DNA of 64,000 nt from positions 1,846,075 to 1,910,074 of the forward strand of contig ML133395.1 in the NCBI GenBank assembly GCA_003864495.1. The letters run 5' to 3'. The DNA comes from Nemopilema nomurai. Lineage: Eukaryota; Cnidaria; Scyphozoa; Rhizostomeae; Rhizostomatidae. Shown piece by piece: positions 12,901 through 22,629 of the stretch (position 1 is its first letter; each line of letters begins with the position of its first letter). The position numbers and the translations under genes were made by a program. Under the pieces are notes generated by a model, which saw only the letters and a list, made by a program, of their open reading frames with translations, was not told where the DNA came from and did not search any database.

Positions 12901-15900
12901 TCTGATCAGTACCGGTAATCAGTGCCATGGCGGTCATGATTTAAGAGAGGGGAACCCAATACCCAGTCTAAAACACTCTTGAGTTTGCAAGTGGTTAAGC
13001 TTGTTTCAACGATATTCTCCAGATCCTCTCTCTTCATTACCAGCCAACTTGAGACTACCTAAAGTGGCCGCCATTATGGAAGCAAGTGTCTCTGTGTGTG
13101 TTTTCGTCATGCATGTTGCAGCGAAAATCGTTTCGTGTCCACTATTGCGTTTGTCCGTTTTCGAACAGTGACATGGTCCTGCGATGTTCAAGAGATCGTC
13201 ATCACGTGCTACGTTAATGCTTGCTGGAAAAAAATCCCTGGATGGGGTGCAGTCGGGGTTTCCGATCAAATGCGATTCAGAGTTAGGCCATCTCGCTAAT
13301 GGCATAGTTCGCCATGGCATATCTCATGGTCTGAGTAGCCCCTATTTTTGTAGCAACTTTGTGTACCAAAACCCTGGAATGTCTTTCAATGTCGCGTAAT
13401 TTGGCTCCCTAACCAATGACCGCGTTCTTCTTTTACCGTTGCAAGGAAATATCTTTTCTCATCAGTTTTCTCTTTAGACCTGGCAAATATTGCCACCTCT
13501 GATGAACTTTTTCTAAAGTAGGAAACTGGTTGTAAGCAAGACGTTTTTGTCTTGGGTGAGAAAGTTCTTGTCTTAATCGAGTGACCCTGTTCAACCCTTG
13601 TTACCAAGTCTCCGCAGCCATTGTAACACGTCATATCTTTACAAGAAAATGAAGCTCTCATAAATCTGAGGCACTTTTTGGAAATAATAGTATGCAGGTT
13701 TAAGAAGTTTTCTTCGATGAAAATGAGAACTCTAGAAAATGAGATCTCTAGAAAATGAGATCTCTAGAAAATGATGCATTGCAACTAGAGGTATGGATTT
13801 CGATTTTAAGAAAGACGTTTGTTGTTGCTATGCATTGGTCAATGTTTTACACCAAGCCAGTCATCGATAAAGTTCTTGATTTCCGCGTAGATCATCTCCC
13901 CAATGAGGTCGTAACCCCTTGGGCTGAAATGCACACCGTCATCCCACAAGTCTTTATTTCGCTTTCGAGAAGTCCTGCCGGCGATATCGACAAATACCGA
14001 CTGTGTTTTGTTTCGACTCACAAAGTCTCGCATTTCCCTGTTCACCAGCCTTCGCAGTAACGAAACGCTGCTGTTTTTGCCTCGCTCGTCGATGGCAGTT
14101 TCGGGTATACTCAATGCCGCTGTTGGTATGCCGTTGTAGTGACAGTACAAGTGGAGCGTCTGTAGGTCGTTTAGGATTGCAGTAGCCTCGGGTTCGATGC
14201 TAAAACTGCCTCCACTCTGTCTGTCCAGGTCCAGCATGTCATTAGTCCCAGCAAGTATTGCGATGAAATCTGGTCTGTGCAGTGAAACGACTTCCTTCAA
14301 CCGCGCTTTCATCGTTTTTCGCAACCGTTCTCCGCTCCTGCCCTGGTTTTGCACCACAATTTTCGACGTTGAGCCTGTACTGAGAATCCTTTCGTCAATC
14401 CGTCTTTGCAGCTCAGTTGTGTACGGGTGAAATTGTGGAGAGTTAGGCCAGTCGTATAGGCCTTCTGTCAAGCTGTCGCCAAATGCGACTATTTTCTTCA
14501 AATTTTTGCCGATAACAAGTGTTGGTGCGAGGAAGGCGCGAAACTGCACGACATAAGAACGATAAGCGAGAAATATTAGCAGAAGGCCAACTAAGACAAG
14601 CCAAGCTGAAGTAGGCAGCCTTTGCATCGTGAAGCCGGCCATTTAGGCCATCTCACCCGTTGTTCTTTTGACTACCGGCAGGTACTGTGAACATGGTTTC
14701 CAATGATTTGAGCTCCTTATCACTGGTTGCTATGCGATAAAGTTGATTGATTTATTGATTGGATGCACATTTGGGTGATGAATAACCTGGATGTGTGCCT
14801 CGCCACGTCGAATGTCGTAAACCAGCGGCATTCAACCAGTAGACTTCTCCGCGGCAAAACAGTTGTAGCGTTAGATATAGAGGCCAGGACCTTTAAGTGT
14901 AGCGCTAATCATCGAATTAGCCCCTGCGGATCCTATCGGCGTGAGACATTTTCAAAGGAGGGCCTAAAGATGCATGAGCCTCACTTAGGAATAAAAGAGA
15001 CCTAATAAGCAGATCATAGCGACTGAAGCCGTGAAAAATACTGCGGTCAACAAATCGCGAGCTGTGTCATTTTAACATTTAGCAAAAGTATGTTGTTATC
15101 TTGACAGCCGAGAACTAGAACCCACTTGAGGGTGTACTGGCTATAGATATCCAAGGTGAGTGCATGCAAGATTGAGTCAAGTAGATGAACCAGGCTGCCA
15201 GTGGGTTCTAAGGATCACATTACGGGTTCCTCCGTGTGTACTAGCTGCATGGCATAGGGCATTGTGTGTCACGTCAAAGTTTTGGGGAGATTCAAGCCTC
15301 GCCTACCCTAGCCACCAACCAACACCCCCCCCCCCCGTTAATTTGATATCCAGTTACGCAAACCAAAGCCGAAGAGAAGCAACACATAGGCTGTTCATGC
15401 TTATTGCCACCTTTAGACGATTCGGGTCTTCTACCACCTTAACTCGAGCTTGAAATGATATGACCAGGTTTCAAGTCGCAAGGCCGACTTGAACACGTGA
15501 GACATGCCTTCCTACATCAGTTCGATATTTCATCGTCCTATATCATTTATCGTCGCTGTTTCAATCCAAGATTAGTGCATTTTTTTCATTTGGAGTTCAA
15601 GACCTCAATGGTCTCTGTGTCCATTCTCAAATCTTTTTTGGGAAAGCCTTTAGAACGAACATTCTTTAAAAGGCTCGCCACGCGCTGAGAGTTTTTTCAA
15701 CCTGGGCGTGAGATTGTCTCAATCCTAGATGAAAGTTTAATTTCGTATTCACCCTACGTCAACCAACTCACACATAATCAGCCAATTCATTCTTCTTCTT
15801 TTGTCCTTGCAAGCTACGTTCGTTCTGTCCTTTTAAGATATCTTTTTTAATTAGTAAAACCATTTAAGGAGCTTTTAGTATGAAAAGCCAAGAGCTAAGA

Positions 15901-17786
15901 AGGTTTTTTATTAAGGCCCATGCTTGGTCTTATGCTTGGAAGTAATCCATGTCTATGAATCATCTGAATGTCTGCAATCTAGACCAATTTTCAAATAAAT
16001 CTCTTGATGACTTCCTTCTGCAGTCAGTTCAAATTTTCTTCAGCTAATCCGCTTTCTGCCAACACGTTGTAAACCCGTTTCTAAAAAAAACTTGCTATAA
16101 ATGGCTCAGGCAATGGCAAAGGTCTTATGGACCATAATTTTTTCGTGTACTATCTTCTTTCAATGTTGGTTTCTTTGGCGTACTTTTTTTATAAATCAAT
16201 ATAATGACTTGACACTGAAATTTTCTTCCATTTTTATAAGTTTTCTTTACATTTTTGCACTAAGCCTGTTTGTGAGATCATACTATTAACTATAAGCTAA
16301 GATGTTGATTTGTGTTCGCTTTTTACAACCCTCCTCGAAACAATTTTCACTTTCAATGAGATTAAGGACCTCCTTTGGAATTTGTACTTGTAAGGACCTC
16401 TTTCTCAAACGAGATGCAAATATGAAATCAAAGTCTTCATTTATTAATTTATTAGGCAGCATTTATTCAAAAGAAGCCATATACTCATTTCCAGAGAGTC
16501 GCGAGTAAATGGTACAAATAACGTGTAACCACTTTGATGTAGCAAATGAGGCGGATCTAGAGAGGGGCAGTTTATTGATAATTTTGTGCCGGTGGGTTTT
16601 AGGGGTGCTAAGAAAAGAGATAATTATATTGAACGGTGCAGCTTGTGAGCTCTTAATTTGCGATGGTGATTTGATGTAATAAGGAGCCAGTCATGAAGTA
16701 GCTGTTCTAGTCAGGTCCTTCTTGACCCTCACCTTTGGCCCTGACCCTCACCTTTGACCTCTATCCTACCCTGGTGGACAGACATGATCTGCACCTAATT
16801 TCGAATTGAGATTTGATGATATGCGTCATTGCATTCAAGCCTTTGCATCCAAATCGTGTTTACGTCAAGCACAAGAGGCTTTTTCGTTTGTCTTTGGTCC
16901 CTCGGCTGTTCTAATCCGATCACGTGACTATGTTCACTGATGATCAAAACATCGGCCTTTCCGTAGCAGTCCGCGTTCAAATTTAGCTTTGCCTAAGGCG
17001 CTTCCAACTCTTATTATCCTCAACTTACTTGAGATCTCACAGTATGGATGAACTGGATAGCTTTTACGAAAAGATGCTTGCAACACATCACAAAGTGGCG
17101 TTTCTATTGGTGCTAACGCGCTCAAAAGACAACTTCGCGGTTTTTTTTAGATCTAAGCTTACCAAATGCTAAATGAAAAGCTGTTTGCAAAAGCTGTTGA
17201 CGAAACTGTAATGAATAAGTTGTTTCTAAAGCTACTCGTCTTTTTGTTTCGAGCGTCTTTGAAAGGTCTTGGGCTCCATCTAAGACTTCTTCCGAGGATT
17301 CTGACGTAGTTTTGACGGAAGCCGTGGCTTTCATCAAGCACTTTGTTTTGCACGGAGATATATTCGCGGCAAACCCTATTCTTGAATATCTAACAGTGAA
17401 ATTTGAATCATGTACGCGAATTGACAACCAATTATACGATCTTTTCGACACGATGAAAATACGTCGCAAAAAATTTCCACTTTTAAGAATGAAGTTAAAA
17501 TCATATACTCTCATTAAATAATCATTTTTTACGACCTTTTCCTGACGCGACCACAATTTCTAGAAAGTAGTATTTAAAGAAACAATTGATTTATGGTTGA
17601 CTTAACGGGTTAAACAGGGTTAGTTGACAGTTGCAAGTGTGCCATTCTTAAGGCATTCTTCATTGAAGATGCTTTTTTCGTGTATGCACGGAAGTGAATG
17701 ACCAACATTACCGCGTTACTGACGAAGTTCTTTTGCGTTCCAGGGAAGAAGAGCTTGATGGTTACTTGGAGGATTTGTTCTTCTGA
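3901..17786 (+). CDS. FRA10AC1: FRA10AC1 homologue, spliceosome-associated protein (5' end unresolved)
   Basis: Twelve coding exons keep frame to the stop: 3901-3937, 4659-4735, 5119-5163, 5675-5713, 6199-6283, 6420-6465, 6772-6830, 7588-7642, 9463-9505, 10188-10348, 12644-12737 and 17744-17786. They encode about 260 aa; the human protein is about 315, so roughly 50-60 N-terminal residues are missing from this model. Diagnostic pieces are IAMDA then FSRHKKLINDY, KTDYDVIKENHR, LAKKYYEKLFKEYC, SDLSRYKENK and VNFGYTEHGAKKNALVKLR. Cysteine pairs CGGRKC (exon 6772) and CSSC (exon 9463) could bind a metal. Exon 10188 is Lys/Arg-rich with a run of serines; the tail is acidic (EEELDGYLEDLFF). The human protein is found with late spliceosomes, so a nuclear mRNA-splicing role is expected. 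The acceptor used for exon 3901 is weak, and coding could instead begin at an ATG at 3890 or 3869. The last intron contains an SGNH hydrolase gene on the other strand. Confidence 0.88.
7010..7077 (+). repeat. Direct repeat, 22 bp, two copies
   Basis: Identical 22-bp copies at 7010-7031 and 7056-7077 start AATAACAATGATG and end GAATCCG. Their starts are 46 bp apart. They lie in a FRA10AC1 intron. This could be a local duplication or slippage product. Confidence 0.7.
7643..9462. other. FRA10AC1 intron without recognised features
   Basis: 1.8 kb between the exon ending KLR and the exon carrying CSSC. I see no supported gene, RNA or transposon here. Confidence 0.6.
10349..12643. other. FRA10AC1 intron with short repeats
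   Basis: 2.3 kb intron. It holds a 16-bp tandem pair at 11691-11722 and a short perfect palindrome, GGTATCT-ATA-AGATACC, at 12525-12541. Open frames on both strands near 11920-12181 mirror each other and show no known protein features. Confidence 0.5.
11691..11722 (+). repeat. 16-bp tandem repeat, two copies, GATA-containing
   Basis: Two adjacent 16-bp units beginning GATAAACTATCTTT, differing at one base near the end. Each copy carries a GATAA motif, so GATA-factor sites are possible, but nothing else supports an enhancer role. Confidence 0.6.
13728..13775 (+). repeat. 16-bp tandem repeat, three copies
   Basis: Three units of the form (A)TCTCTAGAAAATGAG in the last FRA10AC1 intron, about 65 bp beyond the 3' end of the nested hydrolase reading frame. 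The first and third copies differ slightly from the second. Confidence 0.7.
13839..14642 (-). CDS. Membrane-anchored SGNH/GDSL-type hydrolase, intronless, nested in FRA10AC1
   Basis: One uninterrupted 267-aa frame. Residues about 13-28 form a hydrophobic helix after a short N-terminus, a signal anchor or signal peptide. The SGNH blocks are all present: GDSL at 55-58 with catalytic Ser57, the block II glycine region NQGRSG at 99-104, GTND at 132-135 with oxyanion-hole Asn134, and DGVHF at 235-239 with Asp235 and His238 completing the triad. The intact triad implies an active esterase, lipase or carbohydrate-esterase type enzyme. The substrate cannot be read from sequence. The gene sits antisense in the last intron of FRA10AC1 (12738-17743) with no intron of its own, so origin by retroposition or transfer is possible. 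I chose ATG at 14642; a second Met (residue 6) would leave the anchor intact. Confidence 0.88.
   Translation of the reverse strand: MAGFTMQRLPTSAWLVLVGLLLIFLAYRSYVVQFRAFLAPTLVIGKNLKKIVAFGDSLTEGLYDWPNSPQFHPYTTELQRRIDERILSTGSTSKIVVQNQGRSGERLRKTMKARLKEVVSLHRPDFIAILAGTNDMLDLDRQSGGSFSIEPEATAILNDLQTLHLYCHYNGIPTAALSIPETAIDERGKNSSVSLLRRLVNREMRDFVSRNKTQSVFVDIAGRTSRKRNKDLWDDGVHFSPRGYDLIGEMIYAEIKNFIDDWLGVKH
14643..16722. other. Intronic stretch without recognised genes
   Basis: Left part of the DNA between the nested hydrolase and the last FRA10AC1 exon. It holds a C-run near 15328 and no supported gene. The segment just upstream of the hydrolase start should contain its promoter, but I see no clear motif. 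Confidence 0.45.
16723..16759 (+). repeat. Tandem pair of about 19 bp
   Basis: Two adjacent copies of TGACCCTCACCTTTG followed by GCCC or ACC, at 16723-16741 and 16742-16759. Likely a simple local duplication. Confidence 0.65.
16934..17556 (-). other. Two adjacent open frames of unknown nature (possible orphan gene or pseudogene)
   Basis: On the minus strand a 144-codon frame (17122-17556) is followed at once by a 63-codon frame (16934-17125) in another phase. The second half of the first looks protein-like, with charged helical stretches such as TKRRVALETTYSLQFRQQLL. A run of eight A residues on the minus strand near 17140 lies at the boundary, so a one-base length change there would fuse the two. 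A donor-like CTCAA|GTAAGT follows in the second frame. I recognise no family. It may equally be chance open frame within the FRA10AC1 last intron. Confidence 0.2.
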
Positions 17787-20700
17787 TTGAATCAGCAAAC
17801 GATGCTGCTGCCATGGAGACAGTTAACAGTCATGTAAAATGCAGCGCAGTCACGTGATGTGATAGCCTTGTTATGATGAAGAGGTTCACTCCCTAACATG
17901 GGACGATCCAGTTATTTAAACCGATGCATACCGGACTAGCAGCTCAACCGGACGGGTTTGTTGTTCCGATGGCATGTTTAAGTTACCGGACCTGCAGAAT
18001 CGTCCCACTTGACCGGGCCGGTGTACTGTTTATCTGCGCACTTGTGGGCGATTGCTTTCCCGCCCAGGCCATGTCTGGGCACATTCGAGATGCTTGCCTT
18101 GTAAACACTTGTCAGTAACAATAGACCTCATTATTATTGTCACGGTATCCGATTCCAGCCTTGTCTGTTACATTGCAAACATTGTTTCTATCCCCCTGCC
18201 AAAGATCACCGTAATATTTGAAGTGGGATAGCTGCTCATTTGTATTTGCATATTTGGTCAAAGTGTTTGAAATCTGTCAAGGAAATACACCAATGTTATT
18301 AAATTCTTCGCCTAACTTCAGCGTGGCTTTGTAAAGAGAGAAATTTTCCTCCTATGCGGCAAGGAAGACCAAAGACACAGACAAGTTATTTATGATCGCA
18401 GCCTTTGGACTTCTGAATATCTTATATTTTCGGTCAGTTTCGTAAAATGAGATGTTAAGAGAATCCGGCTTCACCGAAGGGGGAAGGGGAACCAAAATAG
18501 CTATTTACTGTTTACATTTTAGGATCATTTTGGCACATTAAACCTTGCTACCTCCCTTGTCGTCTTTAGTGGAAACTAGTTGCCAAACGACTGCACAAAT
18601 TTCACCATGAATGTAATTCTACTAGACGCCATATATCTCAAGGTTATTAAAGCTGTGACTCATTTGAAGCTGTCAGTATTTTGAAGATTAACGACTTGTT
18701 TTTTGACACGTGCTCAAACAAAAACCTTTTTCAACAGGCAAGAACTTGTGATATATTTTAACAAGTATAAATATATATAGAAATGTTATGATGAAATAGA
18801 ATCTTATGCCTGTCGCTTCGTTATATATAAAAATGTATAAATATTGGAAGCACCGAAATGTTTTCACTCTTGCATTCATGTTATGCGACCAATTGTTGTA
18901 ATGCACAAGCTGCTTAACTGTGGACTAAATAACATACCAAACTGGTTGGTCAAGTTATAAAGCATACTGGATTTCGATTCATATTTGCTGTCCTTAATTA
19001 TCAAAACATATTTTTTATCAATCGTGAATCGATTTTCTGAGTGCAATTAAGCTGTCAAGAACAATGTTGTTGCCCTTTCTGGCCTAAAACATGTCCAACC
19101 GTTTGTCCTCCTTCTTTTCCGGGCCCTTCTTTCTCGTGGTAACCATGATTCTTCTGTTTTCATTTTTCCTCAAAAGTGATAAGGGTCTCTCAAATTTTTG
19201 ACAAGGAAAAATACTTACTGTTTGTTCTCATTAATTCAAATTTTTTTGGTTATCCTATTTTATTGAGACTTTTGGATTATCATGGCTTCACTCTCCTATT
19301 TCATAAGAACAGTATTGGTACGATTCTTTGTTCTCGTCTTTGCGACTCGCATAAATATCGAAACAATACTCAAATCAAGGGTGGAAAATTGCCTTTCTAA
19401 TTCAATGCTGACATGGAAAATTAAAAAAGCCTCATTTTTTGCAAGGGTTTTCTTTTCAGCAAAAAACGAGGACACTTTTGCTCGATTTATTATCAAGCCT
19501 GTGGGTCCGTCCGTTATTGTCCATCCGTGGATTCTTTTAAGATGTTAAAATGGTCTTTATCATATCAAGTGCTCTAAATTAGCGGACTCGACGGCAACTG
19601 GGGGTGTTACCCTTCTAATCCCCCTGAAAGCAGAAGCTAACTTCGACTTTCCCAAATCCAACATTCACTATTTGAAATGGTTTTGCTAATAGCTTTTGGT
19701 ATCTCCATTTGGTATTTTGATCCTATTCCTCGCGAGAGACAAATCGATCCAGTTAATCCCACGGTTATTAACTTAGATGATCACTTGATACAACGTGATC
19801 ATCTCCAGTTTGAAGTTACCAAGGGACGCCCTCCTCGCGTGAAGTAGAGTGCCACCGTTAATACCATCTGCACCCCATAGTTTGTTCAAAGTAACATTTT
19901 TAGAGCATTTTTCTTTATAGTTTTCCCATTTAAACTCAATTGCTTTACCTCCCTATATTGATAAGCAGTCATCATAGTAGATGGATTGTGATTTTGGAAA
20001 CCACAGCTTGTTTAGGAATTTAATAATGAGGACGACGACGAATAAAAAGTCCATATTGTGATAGTCGACACTTCCATGTTTAAAAATGATTAATACGACA
20101 TATCAGAATATAAGACGAGTCCGTATATGACGAGTCTGTTACATGACAAATCCGGTGACTGACACAGACGTTTCGACTTTGTCATCTTCAGTCATAAGAG
20201 TATTGGTCAAAACGTGTTTTTCAGGATTGAAGATTTTTTCACGTTTTCGCATTCTTAGCATTTCTTAATGTTGCCTTTGGATCAAGCAACATGATACTTC
20301 CAATTTTTTTCTGAATTTAATCTTTAGTGGTGCCTCTTCTCCATCGATATACATCATAAAATGCCCCGTTACTGAGATCATGTTATGGAGAAACGTTTTA
20401 AGAGGGATGTTTTTTTAAACTGATGTTTAATGTCGCATTTTGAATTTTCTAGGACATGGATTAGCACTTGTAACTTGCCCTTTTGTTTTGATCTACACTC
20501 ACTCGTGCTGTGCAACTTTGAAGGGAATTCATGTTTTCAGTTGATGATTTTACCGGCTGTTTCTCTCAATGCCCTTTTGTGCGGTTTCTAAAATATGGCG
20601 GTAAGAATTTCAGTTTTTAGCAGGTTGTCACTTGAGATTTAGGGGTGATTAAAAATGTTGGGATACCATCAGTGTGAAATAGTGATCACCGATAATCCAA

Positions 20701-21163
20701 TGATTTTTTCGGTTAGATCCAATGAAAGTTTTGGTTAAGAATTTTTTTCTGAAAAATGCTTCACTTAACGCCTTTGATGAAAGGTTATGAGAACCTTGAC
20801 TAAACTTATCTAGACATTTGCTAGGCAAATTGCTCAGGCCTTGAATCCTTCATTTGTGCTGGAAGACTTCGTTTCAGAAATGTTTAATTTGTGATTCCAC
20901 AACTCAACTCCAGACTTCCAGGGTTGCAGACAAAGAGACAGGGTATGTGCCCTTAAATGCTTTTCACACACATTTCAGCCCCTTTGCATAAAACTTTGAT
21001 GGGTAACAATGTTCAGGGTGACAACACCGATAATGTTGCAGGGCAAAGAGAGCCTTGTCTTTCATGAAGAAACTTGAACCAGATGTCCTTTTGCAAACTT
21101 CAAAATCAATTTTGTCTGGCAAACGAGTTTGGTGCTCGTGTTGTAAACCGTAATGGATTACGA
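17787..21163. other. Intergenic region between FRA10AC1 and NDRG, no supported gene
   Basis: 3.4 kb of AT-rich sequence. The left end should be the FRA10AC1 3' UTR. Open frames here are short, lack domain signatures and have no coherent splice context. Confidence 0.5.
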
Positions 21164-21554
21164 TCCCCACCTCTGCTCCCAATCCCCACCTCTGCTCCCA
21201 ATCCCCACCTCTGCTCCCAATCCCCACCTCTGCCCACAATCCCCACCTCTGCCCACAATCCCCACCTCTGCTCCCAATCCCCATCTATGCCTCCAATCCC
21301 ATCTATACCCCCAATCCCATCCATTTCCGCAATCCCCACCTCTGCCCACAACCCCTACCTCTGCCCACAATCCCCACCTCTGACCCCAGATCCCATCCAT
21401 TTCCTCAATCCCTACCTCTGCCCACAATCCCCACCTCTGCCCACAATCCCCACCTCTGCCCCCAATCCCCACCTCTTCCCCCAATCCCCATCTATGCCTC
21501 CAATCCCAACTATTCCCCCAGTCCCCACCTCTGTCCTCCTTACTCACCTCTGCC
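21164..21554 (+). repeat. 19-bp minisatellite, about 20 units
   Basis: Tandem array with consensus CCCCACCTCTGCTCCCAAT. A common variant has GCCCACAAT at the end, and decayed units read CCCATCTATGCCTCCAAT. The array is C-rich on the plus strand and G-rich on the minus strand. Because 19 is not a multiple of 3, each frame cycles through the same three peptides every 57 bp. This explains long apparent open frames on both strands (200 codons on plus, 129 on minus) that I do not regard as genes. Confidence 0.92.
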
Positions 21555-22629
21555 TAATGAAGTTAGCCACGATGAAAGGGTTTAGTTTTCAGTTCCAGAA
21601 GCAATGGTTCCTCTGTAAAGCGAATGTTTGGCTGGGCGCTACGTTACGGGTGTGTCTTGACAATTTAATTTCTTAAAAGTATGATCTCGTACATCCAATG
21701 TTGTCAATACTAGAGGGCTTTAAGGTCGCACCGCACATGTCATTCTACGTTATATGATAGTGGCCGTCCCAAAAGTGGTGTTTGTAAGAAACGTTCGCTC
21801 GATAGGCTTCTTTGTAAAGAGGACCATCTCGGTTATGGCATTCAATAATGGGTATCTAAAGCCCTTATTGAGACACGAGAGCTTCCTCTCTATCGCACTG
21901 ATTTTTACTGCCCATTTGAACCTAAATCTTCGTCATTCTTTATTATCTTTCACCTTTCCCGTAAACAGCATTTTTCACCTTGGACAAGGGGCACTCCCCT
22001 CCTCAACCGCATCCCCCAAATAGCTGTCACTACCTTTTGCATTCGCCGGTTTAACACAGTGTTCACTACTTGAAATGAACTTCTTTCATTCTCTGTTTAA
22101 ACTAGAGATTTCTATTTGTTTATCCCCACTCGTCCCCTTCTCTCCAATACCCAATGACAATACACGACTGCTCGCGGTGCAAATGTTTGTTGCTGCTTCC
22201 CCTGATATCCGGAACGAGATTTCTCTAAAACTCACCCAACCACAAGTGAGGATTTGCATCAGTCGATTTCCCTAGCCACGGTGCGAGAAATTCTTGAGGC
22301 CAAGGAACACAATGCTCAATCGATCAGAAATTGGATCCACTCCGACCCCAAGGCTTCGTACAGCTTCTGGAGGTGAGAGTTGTTTTCTGTCGGCCGAAGC
22401 TTCAGCTAAAGACCGTTATGGATTACGAAAGCTACATTCGTTAAGATGCTTGAATGACACCTTGGTGCTAGCGAAGTGCCTGTTTTGGATCTCCATCTGA
22501 AGAGTCGAATTACAAAGGATTGATGATTTTTGACTGTACCAAGTGACCTACAATTGTGTCCCTCAAAACCATTTTGGAGACTTTTGGAGGCTCTTTCTAT
22601 ATATACTGGGCTTTGTCCCTCGCGCCAGA

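Noticed and set aside
21074..21676. 200-codon plus-strand frame and 129-codon minus-strand frame
   Set aside because: Both arise from the 19-bp minisatellite, which is open in rotating frames; no non-repeat protein sequence supports them.
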